This document shows, piece after piece, positions 32,218 through 43,894 of a stretch of 64,000 bases of DNA (the first letter of the stretch is position 1; the number at the start of each line of letters is the position of its first letter). The translations under genes were made by a program, and so were the position numbers. The notes under the pieces were generated by a model. That model saw only the letters and a program-made list of their open reading frames with translations. It was not told the origin of the DNA and searched no databases. The stretch is taken from the NCBI GenBank assembly GCA_043747835.1, contig JAYTOK010000001.1, positions 1 through 64,000 on the forward strand. Direction: 5' to 3'. The DNA comes from CADEED01 sp043747835 (lineage in GTDB: Bacteria; Pseudomonadota; Gammaproteobacteria; Steroidobacterales; Steroidobacteraceae).

Positions 32218-34368
32218 TCAGTGCTGGAGCGTCACGAACCAGCCGAGCATCGCCACCAGGCCGATGATCATCCAGAACGCGTAGGAGTAGAGGAAGCCGC
32301 TCTGCACGCGGCGCGCGACACCGGCGAACCAGCCGATGAAGTTCGCCGAGCCGTCGATGATCGTGGTGTCGATGATCGCGCCGTCGCCGCCCTTCCAGAA
32401 AATCTTGCCTAACAAGCGGCTGCCGGCGGCGAGCACGTTCTCGTTGAACCAGTCGAAGCCGTACTTGTGCTCGAGGATCCAGCGCAGCGGCTTGAGTTTC
32501 GAGTCGATGAGGCCGGGGAGCTCGGGCTTGTAGATGTAGAGCACAAAGGCGCTCGAAACACCCAACGCCATCAGCCAGAACACGGGATTCGCGAGAAAGT
32601 GCAGGCCGAAGTGCCACCAGTTGCCGACGGTGTGGCCGATCTCTTCGATCACGCCGGCGTTGTGTTCGCTGTAGACGATGGAGTTGCCGAAGCCACCGTC
32701 GAACAGCAGATGCTTGAACGTCATCGCACCGATGAAGATCGACGGAATCGCCAGAGCGATGAGCGGACCGACCATGTCCCAGCGCTCCTTGAGCGGCGGT
32801 CCACCGTGGTGGCCGTGGCCATGGTCGTCGTGCGATGCATGCGCGTCGTGGGCATGCGCATGATCGCCGTGCGCGGCATGCGCTGCGGAGGTCGCGTGCG
32901 AGTCGTGGCCTTCGCCGTTGTGAGCGACTTCAGCATGGGCGTCGGGCGCGGCGCTCTCTTCCCAGCGCGGCTTGCCATGGAACGTCATGAACAGCAGGCG
33001 GAACGAGTAGAACGCCGTCACGAACACGCCGATCATCACGCACCAGAACGCGTAGGTCGCAACCCAGTTGTCCGGCTGCAGGTGATGCTGGTGCTTCACG
33101 GCATCGATGATCAGGTCCTTCGAGTAGTAACCCGAAAAGAACGGAAAGCCGATCAGCGCGAGCGTGCCGATCCAGCACGTGATCGCGGTGATCTTCATGT
33201 GCTTGAACAGTCCACCCATCTTCCGCATGTCCTGCTCGTGATGCATGCAGATGATCACGGAGCCCGCGGCAAGGAACAACAGCGCCTTGAAGAACGCATG
33301 CGTCATCAGGTGGAAGATGCCGAAGCCGTACGCGGACGCGCCGAGCGCGACGGTCATGTAACCCAACTGCGAGAGTGTCGAATACGCGACGACCCGCTTG
33401 ATGTCGTTACTGATGATGCCGAGAAAGCCCATGAACAGCGCCGTTGTCGCACCAATGAACAGCACGAAGTTCAGCGCATCGTGCGACAGCTCGAACAGCG
33501 GCGACATGCGCGCGACCATGAAGATGCCCGCAGTCACCATCGTGGCCGCGTGGATCAACGCCGAGATCGGCGTCGGGCCTTCCATCGAATCCGGCAGCCA
33601 GACGTGCAGCGGCACCTGCGCGGACTTGCCCATCGCGCCGATGAAGAGGCACACGCAGATCAACGTCATCGCGTTCACGCCGTCGGTGCCGGGCAGCGGG
33701 AAAGTCATCTCGGCGATGCGCGCCGCGACGCCGAACGTGTCGCCGTAGTCGAGCGTCGCGCTGCCGAGCTGGCTCGTGCAGTAGACGACGCCCGCGATAC
33801 CCAGCACGAAGCCGAAATCGCCGACGCGATTGACGATGAACGCCTTCATGTTCGCGAAGATCGCGCTCGGGCGCTTGAACCAGAAGCCGATGAGCAGATA
33901 GCTCACGACGCCGACCGCTTCCCAGCCGAAGAACAGCTGCATGAAGTTGTTGGACATCACGAGCATCAGCATCGAGAACGTGAACAGCGAGATGTAGCTG
34001 AAGAACCGGTTGTAGCCCGGGTCGTCGTGCATGTAGCCGATCGTGTAGACGTGCACGCACAGCGATACGAACGTCACGACGACCATCATGAGCGCGGTCA
34101 ACTGGTCGACGAGGAAGCCGACTTCCATGTTGATGCCGTCGCTGACGAGCCATTGGTAGACCGTCGCGTCGTATGTTGCGGCGCCATCCAGGAAGATGGC
34201 CTTCGCGACGATGGCCGACAGCACGAGGGAAACGCCGACGCCCGCGATCGTCACCGTGTGCGCGACGGCTCTCGGTAACACACGGCAGAACAATCCCGCG
34301 ATCATCGCCGCGAAGAGCGGCGCGAGCGGGATGGCGAGCAACAGGTTCGGGTTGAGGGTTTGGTTCAC
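32218..34368 (-). CDS. nuoL: NADH-quinone oxidoreductase subunit L with His-rich loop
   Basis: Largest antiporter-like subunit of complex I, with a C-terminal lateral helix. Signature LHVWLPDSMEGPTPISALIHAATMV is present. Starts at GTG 34368 (716 aa; E. coli 613). The extra length is largely a soluble His/Asp/Ala-rich insertion at about residues 464-518, between late membrane helices, with more than fifteen histidines. Similar inserts occur in some other proteobacterial NuoL proteins; its role is unknown, metal or proton buffering being only a guess. Confidence 0.95.
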   Translation of the reverse strand: MNQTLNPNLLLAIPLAPLFAAMIAGLFCRVLPRAVAHTVTIAGVGVSLVLSAIVAKAIFLDGAATYDATVYQWLVSDGINMEVGFLVDQLTALMMVVVTFVSLCVHVYTIGYMHDDPGYNRFFSYISLFTFSMLMLVMSNNFMQLFFGWEAVGVVSYLLIGFWFKRPSAIFANMKAFIVNRVGDFGFVLGIAGVVYCTSQLGSATLDYGDTFGVAARIAEMTFPLPGTDGVNAMTLICVCLFIGAMGKSAQVPLHVWLPDSMEGPTPISALIHAATMVTAGIFMVARMSPLFELSHDALNFVLFIGATTALFMGFLGIISNDIKRVVAYSTLSQLGYMTVALGASAYGFGIFHLMTHAFFKALLFLAAGSVIICMHHEQDMRKMGGLFKHMKITAITCWIGTLALIGFPFFSGYYSKDLIIDAVKHQHHLQPDNWVATYAFWCVMIGVFVTAFYSFRLLFMTFHGKPRWEESAAPDAHAEVAHNGEGHDSHATSAAHAAHGDHAHAHDAHASHDDHGHGHHGGPPLKERWDMVGPLIALAIPSIFIGAMTFKHLLFDGGFGNSIVYSEHNAGVIEEIGHTVGNWWHFGLHFLANPVFWLMALGVSSAFVLYIYKPELPGLIDSKLKPLRWILEHKYGFDWFNENVLAAGSRLLGKIFWKGGDGAIIDTTIIDGSANFIGWFAGVARRVQSGFLYSYAFWMIIGLVAMLGWFVTLQH

Positions 34369-34372
34369 GCCA

Positions 34373-34678
34373 TCAGCCTTTCAAGGTGCTCATGTCTTCG
34401 ACATTGATGCTGCGGCGTTCGCGGAACAGCACGACGAGGATCGCGAGGCCGATCGCGGATTCCGCGGCGGCGACGGTCAGCACGAAGAACACGAAAATCT
34501 GTCCGTCGATGTCGTTGAGGTAGCGCGAGAACGCGACGAAGTTGAAGTTCACCGCGAGCAGCAGCAACTCGACGCACATCAGCAACAGGATCAGGTTTTT
34601 GCGGTTGATGAACATGCCGGCGACCGAGATCGCGAACAGCACGCCGGAGAGCACCAACACCCAGTTGAGCTGGATCAT
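34373..34678 (-). CDS. nuoK: NADH-quinone oxidoreductase subunit K
   Basis: Small membrane subunit (101 aa, three helices) with the two conserved membrane glutamates in MCVELLLLAVNFNFV and TVAAAESAIGLAILV that belong to the E-channel. The ATG overlaps the nuoJ stop as ATGA. Confidence 0.96.
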   Translation of the reverse strand: MIQLNWVLVLSGVLFAISVAGMFINRKNLILLLMCVELLLLAVNFNFVAFSRYLNDIDGQIFVFFVLTVAAAESAIGLAILVVLFRERRSINVEDMSTLKG

Positions 34679-35286
34679 GACCGCGGCTCCTTGGGTTCTG
34701 ACGGCATCTTCACGAGGCGCACGCGGTCCTGGCTGCGCACGGCCACCTGCGCGGACACGTCCTGCTGCTTCAAGTTCGGTCGCTTGCGCATCGTCAGCGA
34801 GATCGCGGCGACGATGGCGATGAGCAGCAGCACGGCCGCGAGCTCGAACGGGTACACAAATTCCGTGTAGAGCACTTTGCCGAGCTCGGCGGTATTGCTG
34901 TAGTCGGCGGGCAGCGGCGTCGCGCCGGTTGTCACGTCCAATCCGAGGCTGCGCGACCAGACGACGCTCACGATTTCGAACACCACGACGCCCGCGACGA
35001 CGCCGCCGAGCAGCGCGTATCGCGTGACGCGCGCGCGCACTTCTTCGATGTTGATGTCGAGCATCATGACGACGAACAGGAACAGCACCATGACGGCGCC
35101 GACATAGACCAGGATCAGCACGACGGCCAGGAATTCGGCTTCCATGAGCAGCCAGATGGCCGCGCTCGTGAAAAAACACAGCACGAGCAGCAACGCCGCG
35201 TGCACCGGATTCTTCACGAGAATCATGGTGAGCGCCGACACCGCGAGGATCGCGGCAAACACCCAGAACAGGACTTCTACGAACAC
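34675..35286 (-). CDS. nuoJ: NADH-quinone oxidoreductase subunit J
   Basis: Membrane subunit (203 aa) with five helices; the third contains the pi-bulge segment LILVYVGAVMVLFLFVVMM conserved in complex I. GTG 35286 is chosen, with GGGGA just upstream; residues further upstream belong to nuoI in another frame. It overlaps nuoK by 4 nt. Confidence 0.95.
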   Translation of the reverse strand: MFVEVLFWVFAAILAVSALTMILVKNPVHAALLLVLCFFTSAAIWLLMEAEFLAVVLILVYVGAVMVLFLFVVMMLDINIEEVRARVTRYALLGGVVAGVVVFEIVSVVWSRSLGLDVTTGATPLPADYSNTAELGKVLYTEFVYPFELAAVLLLIAIVAAISLTMRKRPNLKQQDVSAQVAVRSQDRVRLVKMPSEPKEPRS

Positions 35287-35303
35287 TCCCCGGCCCCTTC
35301 TAT

Positions 35304-35783
35304 CTATCTGTACGCCGCGTCGGCGGCCTTGTCGGCACTGATCAACGCGTCGTAGCGCTCGCCCACGGCGAGCAGTTTGTCCTTCGTCATGATGTTCTCG
35401 CCGCGATGCTCCATGTGGTACTCGTGGATGCGCGTCTCGACGATCGCATCGACCGGGCAGGCTTCCTCGCAGAAGCCGCAGTAGATGCACTTGAACAGGT
35501 CGATGTCGTAGCGAGTCGTGCGGCGCGTGCCGTCGTTCGCGACGTCGGATTCGATCGTGATGGCGAGCGCGGGGCACACGGCCTCGCAGAGCTTGCAGGC
35601 GATGCAGCGCTCTTCGCCGTTCGGGTAACGGCGCAGCGCGTGCAATCCGCGGAAGCGCGGCGACTGCGGAGTCTTCTCTTCCGGGTAGTTGATCGTGACT
35701 TTCGGCATCCAGAATTTCTTCCAGGTGAGCCACAGACCGCCGAGCAGTTCGGTGAGGAAGAATGTCTTGAAGAGGTTACGCAT
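35304..35783 (-). CDS. nuoI: NADH-quinone oxidoreductase subunit I
   Basis: Peripheral-arm subunit with two [4Fe-4S] clusters (N6a/N6b). Two ferredoxin motifs are visible: CIACKLCEAVCP and CIYCGFCEEACP. 159 residues; the N-terminal amphipathic helix MRNLFKTFFLTELLGG anchors it to the membrane arm. The ATG directly abuts the nuoH stop. Confidence 0.97.
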   Translation of the reverse strand: MRNLFKTFFLTELLGGLWLTWKKFWMPKVTINYPEEKTPQSPRFRGLHALRRYPNGEERCIACKLCEAVCPALAITIESDVANDGTRRTTRYDIDLFKCIYCGFCEEACPVDAIVETRIHEYHMEHRGENIMTKDKLLAVGERYDALISADKAADAAYR

Positions 35784-36902
35784 TTAACTCACCACCGCTT
35801 TCCAGGGTCCGACCTTGAGATACACCATCACGCCCTCGACGAAGATCCAGACGATGGTCACCGGAATGAGGATCTTCCAGCCGAGACGCATGATCTGGTC
35901 GTACCGATAGCGAGGAAACGTGGCGCGGAACCAGAGGAACAGGAACAAGATCAGGAAGATCTTAAGAAACAGCCAGTGAAAGCCATCGCTGAAGATGTAC
36001 GCGAGCACCGGACCAAGCACGGGCACTGACGTCCGCACCGCCTCGATGTCGAAGAAACTGCTGAACGGACTGAGCCATCCGCCCCAGAAAAAGATCGCGG
36101 TGAGGGCCGAGATCAGAATCATGTTCGCGTATTCGGCGAGGAAGAACAGCGCGAACGCGATGCCCGAATACTCGACATGGAAGCCCGCGACGATTTCCGA
36201 CTCGCCTTCCGCCACGTCGAACGGCGCGCGGTTCGTTTCGGCGACGCCCGAGATGAAATACACGATGAACAGCGGGAACAACCAGGTCCAGTTCCAGGTG
36301 AACCAACCGCCGCGCTGCTGCTCGATGATGTCGCCGAGATTCAAACTACCCGCGGCCATGATGACGCCGACGAGCGCGAAGCCCATCGCGATTTCGTAAG
36401 CGACGATCTGCGCGGCGGAGCGCATCGCGCCGAGCAGCGCGTACTTCGAGTTCGAGGCCCAGCCGGCGATGATGACGCCGTAGACGCCGACCGAGGTCAG
36501 CGCGAGAACGTAGAGCAGCCCCGCGTTGATGTCCGCGATCACGAGATTCGGATCGAGCGGGATCACGGCCCAGATCGCGAACGCGGGGATCAACGTGATC
36601 ATCGGCGCGATTCGGAACAGGACTTTGTTCGACTCCGCCGGGATGATCACTTCCTTGACCAGAAGTTTGATCACGTCCGCGAATGGCTGAAAGATGCCGG
36701 GCAGCAGGCCGAAGATGCTGCCGACGCGATTCGGCCCCTTGCGCAACTGCATCCAGCCGATGACCTTGCGCTCCCAGAGCGTCGTGAAGGCGACGCAGAG
36801 GATCAGGCCGACCGTCACGACGAGGATCCACGCCGTCGACTGAACCCAACTGATCGTCCAGGTTTCCTGGACCCATGCGCTGAAGGAGTCGAGCGAGCTC
36901 AT
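35784..36902 (-). CDS. nuoH: NADH-quinone oxidoreductase subunit H
   Basis: Membrane subunit forming the quinone chamber with NuoB and NuoD. 372 residues and about eight helices; the loop QLRKGPNRVGSIFGLLPGIFQPFAD and NRAPFDVAEGESEIVAGFHVEYSG are diagnostic. The C-terminus is longer than in E. coli (325 aa), with a gap-filling IFSDGFHWLFLKIF helix. It overlaps nuoG by 4 nt. Confidence 0.96.
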   Translation of the reverse strand: MSSLDSFSAWVQETWTISWVQSTAWILVVTVGLILCVAFTTLWERKVIGWMQLRKGPNRVGSIFGLLPGIFQPFADVIKLLVKEVIIPAESNKVLFRIAPMITLIPAFAIWAVIPLDPNLVIADINAGLLYVLALTSVGVYGVIIAGWASNSKYALLGAMRSAAQIVAYEIAMGFALVGVIMAAGSLNLGDIIEQQRGGWFTWNWTWLFPLFIVYFISGVAETNRAPFDVAEGESEIVAGFHVEYSGIAFALFFLAEYANMILISALTAIFFWGGWLSPFSSFFDIEAVRTSVPVLGPVLAYIFSDGFHWLFLKIFLILFLFLWFRATFPRYRYDQIMRLGWKILIPVTIVWIFVEGVMVYLKVGPWKAVVS

Positions 36903-39132
36903 GTGCCCTGGCCTCCGTAGACCACCGCGGCGCTCTTGCCTTCGCGCGTCCGCTGCAGCGAGGGCGCGCGACGCAGGACCGCGTCGATCGAATACATCGG
37001 CACGTCAACGACTCGGGCATCCAGATCCGGCGCATCGACCGCGCCGATCGTAGCTGTGTGCGAGCCTAGATAGGACGTCGCGACGATGTCGCCGCACAGC
37101 GCGCGCAGTTCCTCGCGCACTTCTTCCGAAGATTGGTAGTCGAAGTCCGCGACCCCGGCGAGATTGCCGAGCACTCGCAGGACCTTCCAGCCCGGACGCG
37201 CTTCGCCCGGCGGCTTTGCCGCGCCCGCCACGCTCTGCCAGAGGCCTTCGAAATTCACGTACGTGCCGGAGGTCTCCGCGAACGTGGAGATCGGCAGCAG
37301 CACGTGCGCGACGGACTTCAGATTGTCGTCCGCGTACGGCGTCACCGCGACGACGAACTCCGACGTGCCGAGCGACTTCAGCGCGTCGGCGGTCAGCCCG
37401 TCGGCCCAGGGTTCGACACCGCCGAACAACAGCGTTGCCTTGCCCGGCTGCGACAGCAGTTCGCGACCGTTCTTGCCGGCAGTGGCCGTCTTGATTCCGC
37501 CCGGCTCGCGGTGCGGCACGGCGCCCGCGAGATACGCGCCCGCCGCGTTCGCGCCTTCAGCGAGTACACCGAGCGTCGCGCCCGTCGCCTGCGCGAGTCC
37601 TGCGGCGACCGCGCGCAGGTCGGCAAACGCCGGATGGCGGATCGCAAGAGCGCCCAACCAGATCGCGCGCTTCGGACCACTCTTCAGAGCGGCAGCAATG
37701 GCCTTGTGCGCGACGTTCGCCTGCGCGCCGGCGACCAGCGTCGCCAGGTGCTTCGGCGCCGCGGCGCCATCGAGGCAGGCGGCGTAGATGGCCGCGAGAT
37801 CGTTGAGTTGTTTCGCCGGCGACGATTCGAGATACGCCGCGACGGGGAATAGATAGTCGAAGCGCGCCGGATTGAGGAAGCTGACCTTCGCACCGTTGCG
37901 ACGCATGGCCGCCTTGCGCACGCGGTGCGCGAGCACCGGGGCTTCGCGCCGCAGGTTGCTGCCCACGACGAGCAGCGCATCGAGCTGATCGATCGCCGCG
38001 ATCGCGAGACCGCCCAGTCCGGGCGCCGCCGGATCGGAAGCCTGGTCGCGGAAGTCCGACTGGCGGAAGCGATGGTCGATGTTCGCCGAACCGAGGGCGC
38101 GCGTGACTTTCGACAGTAGATAGAGCTCCTCGACCGAGGCCGACGGGCTCGCGAGCGTCGAAAGATCGGCGCCCGCGGCTTTCAGGCCCTTGGCGGCCGC
38201 CTCGAGCGCGACTTCCCAGCTCACCTTCTTCCACTCGCCGGCCTCGCGCAGCATGGGCGACTCGAGGCGATCGGCGCTGTACACGCCTTCATAACTGTAA
38301 CGGTCGCGATCGGAGATCCACGTCTCGTTGATCGCTTCGTTCGGACGCGGCACGACGCGCATGAGTTTGCCGCGCAGCACGTGACCGAAGAGATTGGAGC
38401 CCACGCCGTCGTGCGGCGAGACCATCGCGGCCTGGGTCATCTCCCAGGAGCGCGCGCGGTAACGGAACGGCTTCGAGTTCAGCGCACCGACCGGGCACAG
38501 GTCGATGATGTTGCCCGAGAGCTCGTGCTCGACGGCACGTTCGACGTACGTGCCGATTTCCATGTTCTCGCCACGACCCGTCGTGCCGAGTTCCTGGAGG
38601 CCCGCGATCTCCGCGGTGAACCGGACGCAACGCGTGCAGTGGATGCAGCGTGTCATGTCGGTCGACACGAGCGGCCCCAGATCCTTGTCCTTCACGACGC
38701 GCTTGCGCTCGTTGAAGCGCGCGGCATCGCGGCCAAAGCCCATCGCGAGATCCTGCAACTCGCACTCGCCGCCTTGATCGCAGATCGGGCAGTCGAGCGG
38801 GTGGTTGATGAGCAGGAATTCCATCGTCGCTTTCTGCGCGCCGATGGCCTTCGGGCTCTTCGTGAAGATTTTCATGCCTTCGGCGATCGGAGTCGCGCAG
38901 GCCGGCAGCGGCTTCGGCGCCTTCTCGACTTCGACGAGGCACATGCGGCAATTGGCCGCGACGCTGAGCTTGTCGTGGTAACAGAAGCGCGGCACGTACG
39001 CGTTCTGCGTGTCCGTGACGTGGATGATCATCTGGCCCTTCTTGCCCTGGCAGGTCTTGCCATCGACTTCGACGTTGACGACGTCGGAAGGCGGCGCGGC
39101 GGGCGGAGGAGTCGTCACGGGAGGAACGGCGC

Positions 39133-39136
<4 letters not shown>
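36899..39136 (-). CDS. nuoG: NADH-quinone oxidoreductase subunit G
   Basis: Electron-carrying peripheral subunit (745 aa) with an N-terminal [2Fe-2S] ferredoxin domain, then a His/Cys [4Fe-4S] site and CIHCTRCVRF, and a molybdopterin-oxidoreductase-like domain without cofactor. ATG 39136 overlaps the nuoF stop. The first 20 residues are a Pro/Ala-rich extension before the ferredoxin domain. E. coli NuoG is longer (about 908). Confidence 0.95.
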
Positions 39137-40455
<1,319 letters not shown>

Positions 40456-40466
40456 CTATCTATTCC

Positions 40467-41009
40467 CTACTTCAGCTCGTCGAGAACCTTGTCCACCTTC
40501 TCGGGTGTCAGGTACTCGTGGAATTCGTGATCGACCATCATCATCGGCGCGCCGGTGCAGGCCGCGAGACACTCTTCTTCCTTCTTGAGGAAGATGCGGC
40601 CGTCGGCGGTGCTCTCGCCCGTCTTGATGCCGAGCTTGCGCTCGCAATGCGCGACGAGATCCTCGGCGCCGTTCAGCATGCAGCTGATGTTCGTGCAGAT
40701 GCTGACGTGGTGCCGGCCGCAGGGGTGCGTCTCGAACATCGAATAGAAGCTCGCGACTTCGTACACCTGCACGGGCGGCAGACGCAGATACTCCGCGACG
40801 CCGTCCATGAGCTCGGGCGTGAGGAAGCCGTTGTTCTGCTCCTGCGTGAAACGCAGCGCCGACAACACCGCGGAGCGCTGGCGTCCCGTCGGGAAGCGGC
40901 CGATCCATTCATCGATTTCGTGGCGCGTGTGCTCGTTCAGCACGCGGGCTTTCTCGCCGAACACCGGCTCGAACGTCCCGCCATCCGCGGTCTTCACGAC
41001 GTGACTCAT
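40467..41009 (-). CDS. nuoE: NADH-quinone oxidoreductase subunit E
   Basis: Thioredoxin-fold [2Fe-2S] subunit (180 aa, cluster N1a). Cluster ligands are the Cys in CTNISC and the C-x3-C of CLAACTGAP. ATG 41009 overlaps the nuoD stop as ATGA; the frame extends upstream into nuoD without homology. Confidence 0.96.
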   Translation of the reverse strand: MSHVVKTADGGTFEPVFGEKARVLNEHTRHEIDEWIGRFPTGRQRSAVLSALRFTQEQNNGFLTPELMDGVAEYLRLPPVQVYEVASFYSMFETHPCGRHHVSICTNISCMLNGAEDLVAHCERKLGIKTGESTADGRIFLKKEEECLAACTGAPMMMVDHEFHEYLTPEKVDKVLDELK

Positions 41010-42262
41010 CGATCCACCTCTCCGAACACGATGTCCTGCGTGCCGATGACGGCGACGACGTCGGCGAGCATGTGACCCTTGGTCATTTCCTCGAGCGCCG
41101 ACAGATGCGCGAAACCCGGCGCGCGGCACTTCAGGCGATACGGTTTGTTGGCGCCGTCCGAGATCAGGTAGATGCCGAACTCGCCCTTCGGCGCTTCGAC
41201 CGCGGCGTAGGTCTCGCCTTCGGGCACGCTGTAGCCTTCGGTGAACAGCTTGAAGTGATGGATCAGCGATTCCATGTCGCCCTTCATCTCTTCACGACTC
41301 GGCGGACGGATCTTTCGATCGTCGTGGATCACCGGGCCGGGATTCTTGCGCAGCCAGTCGATGCACTGCTGGATGAGGTTCGTGCTTTGGCGCAGCTCTT
41401 CGATGCGCACGAGGTAGCGGTCGTAGCAATCGCCGTTCAGGCCGACGGGAATGTCGAAGTCGAGATCGGCGTAGACCTCGTAGGGCTGCTTCTTGCGCAG
41501 GTCCCAGGCGATGCCCGAACCGCGCAGCATCGGGCCCGTGAATCCCAGCGCCATCGCGCGCTCCGGGGTCACGACGCCGATGTTCACCGTGCGCTGCTTC
41601 CAGATGCGGTTGTCGGTCAGCAGCGTTTCGTACTCATCCACGGCCTTCGGGAAGCGCGCGACGAATTCCGCGATGAAGTCGAGCATCGACCCCTGCCGCG
41701 CTTCGTTCATGCGATCCGCGCTCTTCTGCGTGCGCCACTTCGACGTCTGGTACTTCGGCATCGAATCCGGCAGGTCGCGATACACACCGCCGGGGCGGTA
41801 GTAAGTCGCGTGCATGCGCGTGCCCGACACCGCTTCGTAGCAGTCCATCAGGTCCTCGCGCTCCTTGAACGCGAGCAGGAAGACGGTCATCGCACCGATG
41901 TCGAGCGCGTGCGCGCCGAGCCACATCAGGTGGTTCAGCACGCGAGTGATTTCGTCGAACATCACGCGGATGTACTGCGCGCGAATCGGCACTTCGATGC
42001 CGAGCAGGCGCTCGATCGCCATCACGTACGCGTGCTCGTTGCACATCATCGAGACGTAGTCGAGGCGATCCATGTAGCCGATCGACTGGTTGAACGGCTT
42101 CGACTCGGCCAGCTTCTCGGTGCCGCGATGCAGGAGGCCGATGTGCGGGTCGGCCTTCTGGATGACTTCGCCGTCCATCTCGAGCACGAGGCGCAGCACG
42201 CCGTGCGCCGCCGGATGCTGCGGACCGAAGTTCATCGTGAAATTGCGGATCTCGGCGGTCAT
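41006..42262 (-). CDS. nuoD: NADH-quinone oxidoreductase subunit D
   Basis: Quinone-site subunit of the peripheral arm (418 aa), related to [NiFe]-hydrogenase large subunits. FGPQHPAAHGVLRLVLEMDGE contains the quinone-binding histidine, and MCNEHAYVMAIERLLGIEVP and KCRAPGFAHL match. It is separate from nuoC, unlike the fused nuoCD of enterobacteria. Confidence 0.97.
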   Translation of the reverse strand: MTAEIRNFTMNFGPQHPAAHGVLRLVLEMDGEVIQKADPHIGLLHRGTEKLAESKPFNQSIGYMDRLDYVSMMCNEHAYVMAIERLLGIEVPIRAQYIRVMFDEITRVLNHLMWLGAHALDIGAMTVFLLAFKEREDLMDCYEAVSGTRMHATYYRPGGVYRDLPDSMPKYQTSKWRTQKSADRMNEARQGSMLDFIAEFVARFPKAVDEYETLLTDNRIWKQRTVNIGVVTPERAMALGFTGPMLRGSGIAWDLRKKQPYEVYADLDFDIPVGLNGDCYDRYLVRIEELRQSTNLIQQCIDWLRKNPGPVIHDDRKIRPPSREEMKGDMESLIHHFKLFTEGYSVPEGETYAAVEAPKGEFGIYLISDGANKPYRLKCRAPGFAHLSALEEMTKGHMLADVVAVIGTQDIVFGEVDR

Positions 42263-42272
42263 CTTGAGTTCT

Positions 42273-42968
42273 TTACTTCCCGGTCTTCAGGGCCGCGTCG
42301 TATCGGTTGTCGTCGCGGATGACTTTCGGCACGAGCGTGCGCATCTCGATCGACACGGGCTCGTACACGACGCGCTGTTTCTCGGCGTCGTAACGCACTT
42401 CGACGTTGCCGATGAGCGGGAAGTCCTTGCGGAACGGGTGCCCGATGAAGCCGTAATCCGTGAGGATGCGGCGCAGGTCCGGATGCCCCGTGAAGAGAAT
42501 GCCGAACAGGTCGAATGCTTCGCGCTCGAACCAGTTCGCGCCGGGCCACACGTCCACGACGGAATCGATGATCGGATCTTCCGCGTCTTCGCAACGCGCG
42601 CGCAGACGCACGCGATGGTTGTGCGTGACGGACAGCAATTGGTAGGCGACGGCGAAACGCGCGCCGTCATGCGGCGCGCGCACACCGGATCGATTGACAC
42701 CCCGCGAGAATCCCGAGCCCGTCGCGGAGAAGGTTTTCCACTCCGTCGAACCGTAGTCGAGGTAGTCGAGACCCGCGAGGTCGATCAGCGTTTCGAACTT
42801 GAGATCCGCGGCGTCGCGCAGCGCGAGGCAGACCGCTTTGATGTTCGTCGGCTGCACTTCGTAGCAGAGTTCGTCGGGCAACGAGGCAACGCGAGTCAGC
42901 ACGCCCGGAAGCGCAGCGTCGATTTTCGCCGCGAGCGCGGCAATTTTGGGTGTGGAAGCGACGCTCAT
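42273..42968 (-). CDS. nuoC: NADH-quinone oxidoreductase subunit C
   Basis: 30-kDa peripheral subunit (231 aa) with the family signature WFEREAFDLFGILFTGHPDLRRIL and GHPFRKDFPL. The first 120 residues are variable. ATG 42968 overlaps the nuoB stop as ATGA. Confidence 0.96.
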   Translation of the reverse strand: MSVASTPKIAALAAKIDAALPGVLTRVASLPDELCYEVQPTNIKAVCLALRDAADLKFETLIDLAGLDYLDYGSTEWKTFSATGSGFSRGVNRSGVRAPHDGARFAVAYQLLSVTHNHRVRLRARCEDAEDPIIDSVVDVWPGANWFEREAFDLFGILFTGHPDLRRILTDYGFIGHPFRKDFPLIGNVEVRYDAEKQRVVYEPVSIEMRTLVPKVIRDDNRYDAALKTGK

Positions 42969-43486
42969 GCTCTCGCAATCGTGCTGGTGCGTTCGATCTT
43001 CTTCTGCAGCTGGATGATTCCGTACAGCAGCGCTTCCGCGGTCGGCGGACAACCCGGCACGTAAACGTCCACGGGCACGATGCGATCGCAGCCACGCACG
43101 ACGGCATAAGAGTAGTGGTAGTAACCGCCGCCGTTCGCGCACGAACCCATCGAGATGACCCAACGCGGCTCGGGCATCTGGTCGTAGACCTTGCGCAGCG
43201 CCGGCGCCATTTTGTTCACCAGCGTACCGGCGACGATCATGACGTCGGACTGACGCGGGCTCGGACGGAAGACGACGCCGAAGCGATCGAGGTCATAGCG
43301 CGAGGCACCCGCGTGCATCATCTCGACCGCACAGCAAGCGAGACCGAAGGTCATTGGCCACAGCGAACCGGTGCGCGCCCAGTTCATGACGGTGTCGACG
43401 GACGTCGTGACGAATCCGCGCTCGGCAAACGTTTGTTGTTCGGCGTCGGTCGAGCCTGCGCTTTCCAGAACCGGGGTCAATCCCAC
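42965..43486 (-). CDS. nuoB: NADH-quinone oxidoreductase subunit B
   Basis: Carries the terminal cluster N2 that reduces quinone. Ligands are visible in GLACCAVEMM, MGSCANGGGYYHYSY and VPGCPPTAEAL. GTG 43486 (173 aa) lies inside the end of nuoA with a 10-nt overlap; TTG 43480 is an alternative. Longer upstream extensions are only nuoA read in another frame. Confidence 0.95.
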   Translation of the reverse strand: MGLTPVLESAGSTDAEQQTFAERGFVTTSVDTVMNWARTGSLWPMTFGLACCAVEMMHAGASRYDLDRFGVVFRPSPRQSDVMIVAGTLVNKMAPALRKVYDQMPEPRWVISMGSCANGGGYYHYSYAVVRGCDRIVPVDVYVPGCPPTAEALLYGIIQLQKKIERTSTIARA

Positions 43487-43845
43487 TCGAGCGCTCCTTT
43501 CTTCCATTCGTAGATGAAGCCCACGACCAGGATGAAGAGAAATATTCCCATCGCGACGAGGCCGAACGTCCCGATGCTGTCGAGCACGACGGCCCACGGG
43601 AAGAGGAACGCGATCTCGAGATCGAAGATGATGAACAGGATGGCGACGAGGTAGTACCGCACGTCGAATTTCATGCGGCTGTCTTCGAAGGCCTCGAAGC
43701 CGCACTCGTACGGCGAGAGTTTTGCCTTATCGGACTTCGACTTCGCCTGCAGGCGACCGATGACGAGTCCGAGTGACAGAAGGACCAGCGCGAGGCCTGT
43801 CGCGACCGTGAGGAATATCAGAACGGGCAGGTAATTTTGGAGCAT
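43477..43845 (-). CDS. nuoA: NADH-quinone oxidoreductase subunit A
   Basis: Small membrane subunit with three helices; signature KLSPYECGFEAF and FLFPWAV. ATG 43845 gives 122 residues starting MLQNYLPVLIFL, the usual N-terminus. An upstream in-frame TTG at 43869 has a better ribosome site (GAAGGGGG), so a form 8 residues longer is possible. First gene of the 14-gene nuo operon, 74 bp after tRNA-Leu. Confidence 0.94.
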   Translation of the reverse strand: MLQNYLPVLIFLTVATGLALVLLSLGLVIGRLQAKSKSDKAKLSPYECGFEAFEDSRMKFDVRYYLVAILFIIFDLEIAFLFPWAVVLDSIGTFGLVAMGIFLFILVVGFIYEWKKGALEWD

Positions 43846-43894
43846 CTCTAGACGTTCTGCGTGAGACAACCGCCCCCTTCTATTTTCGGGCGCG

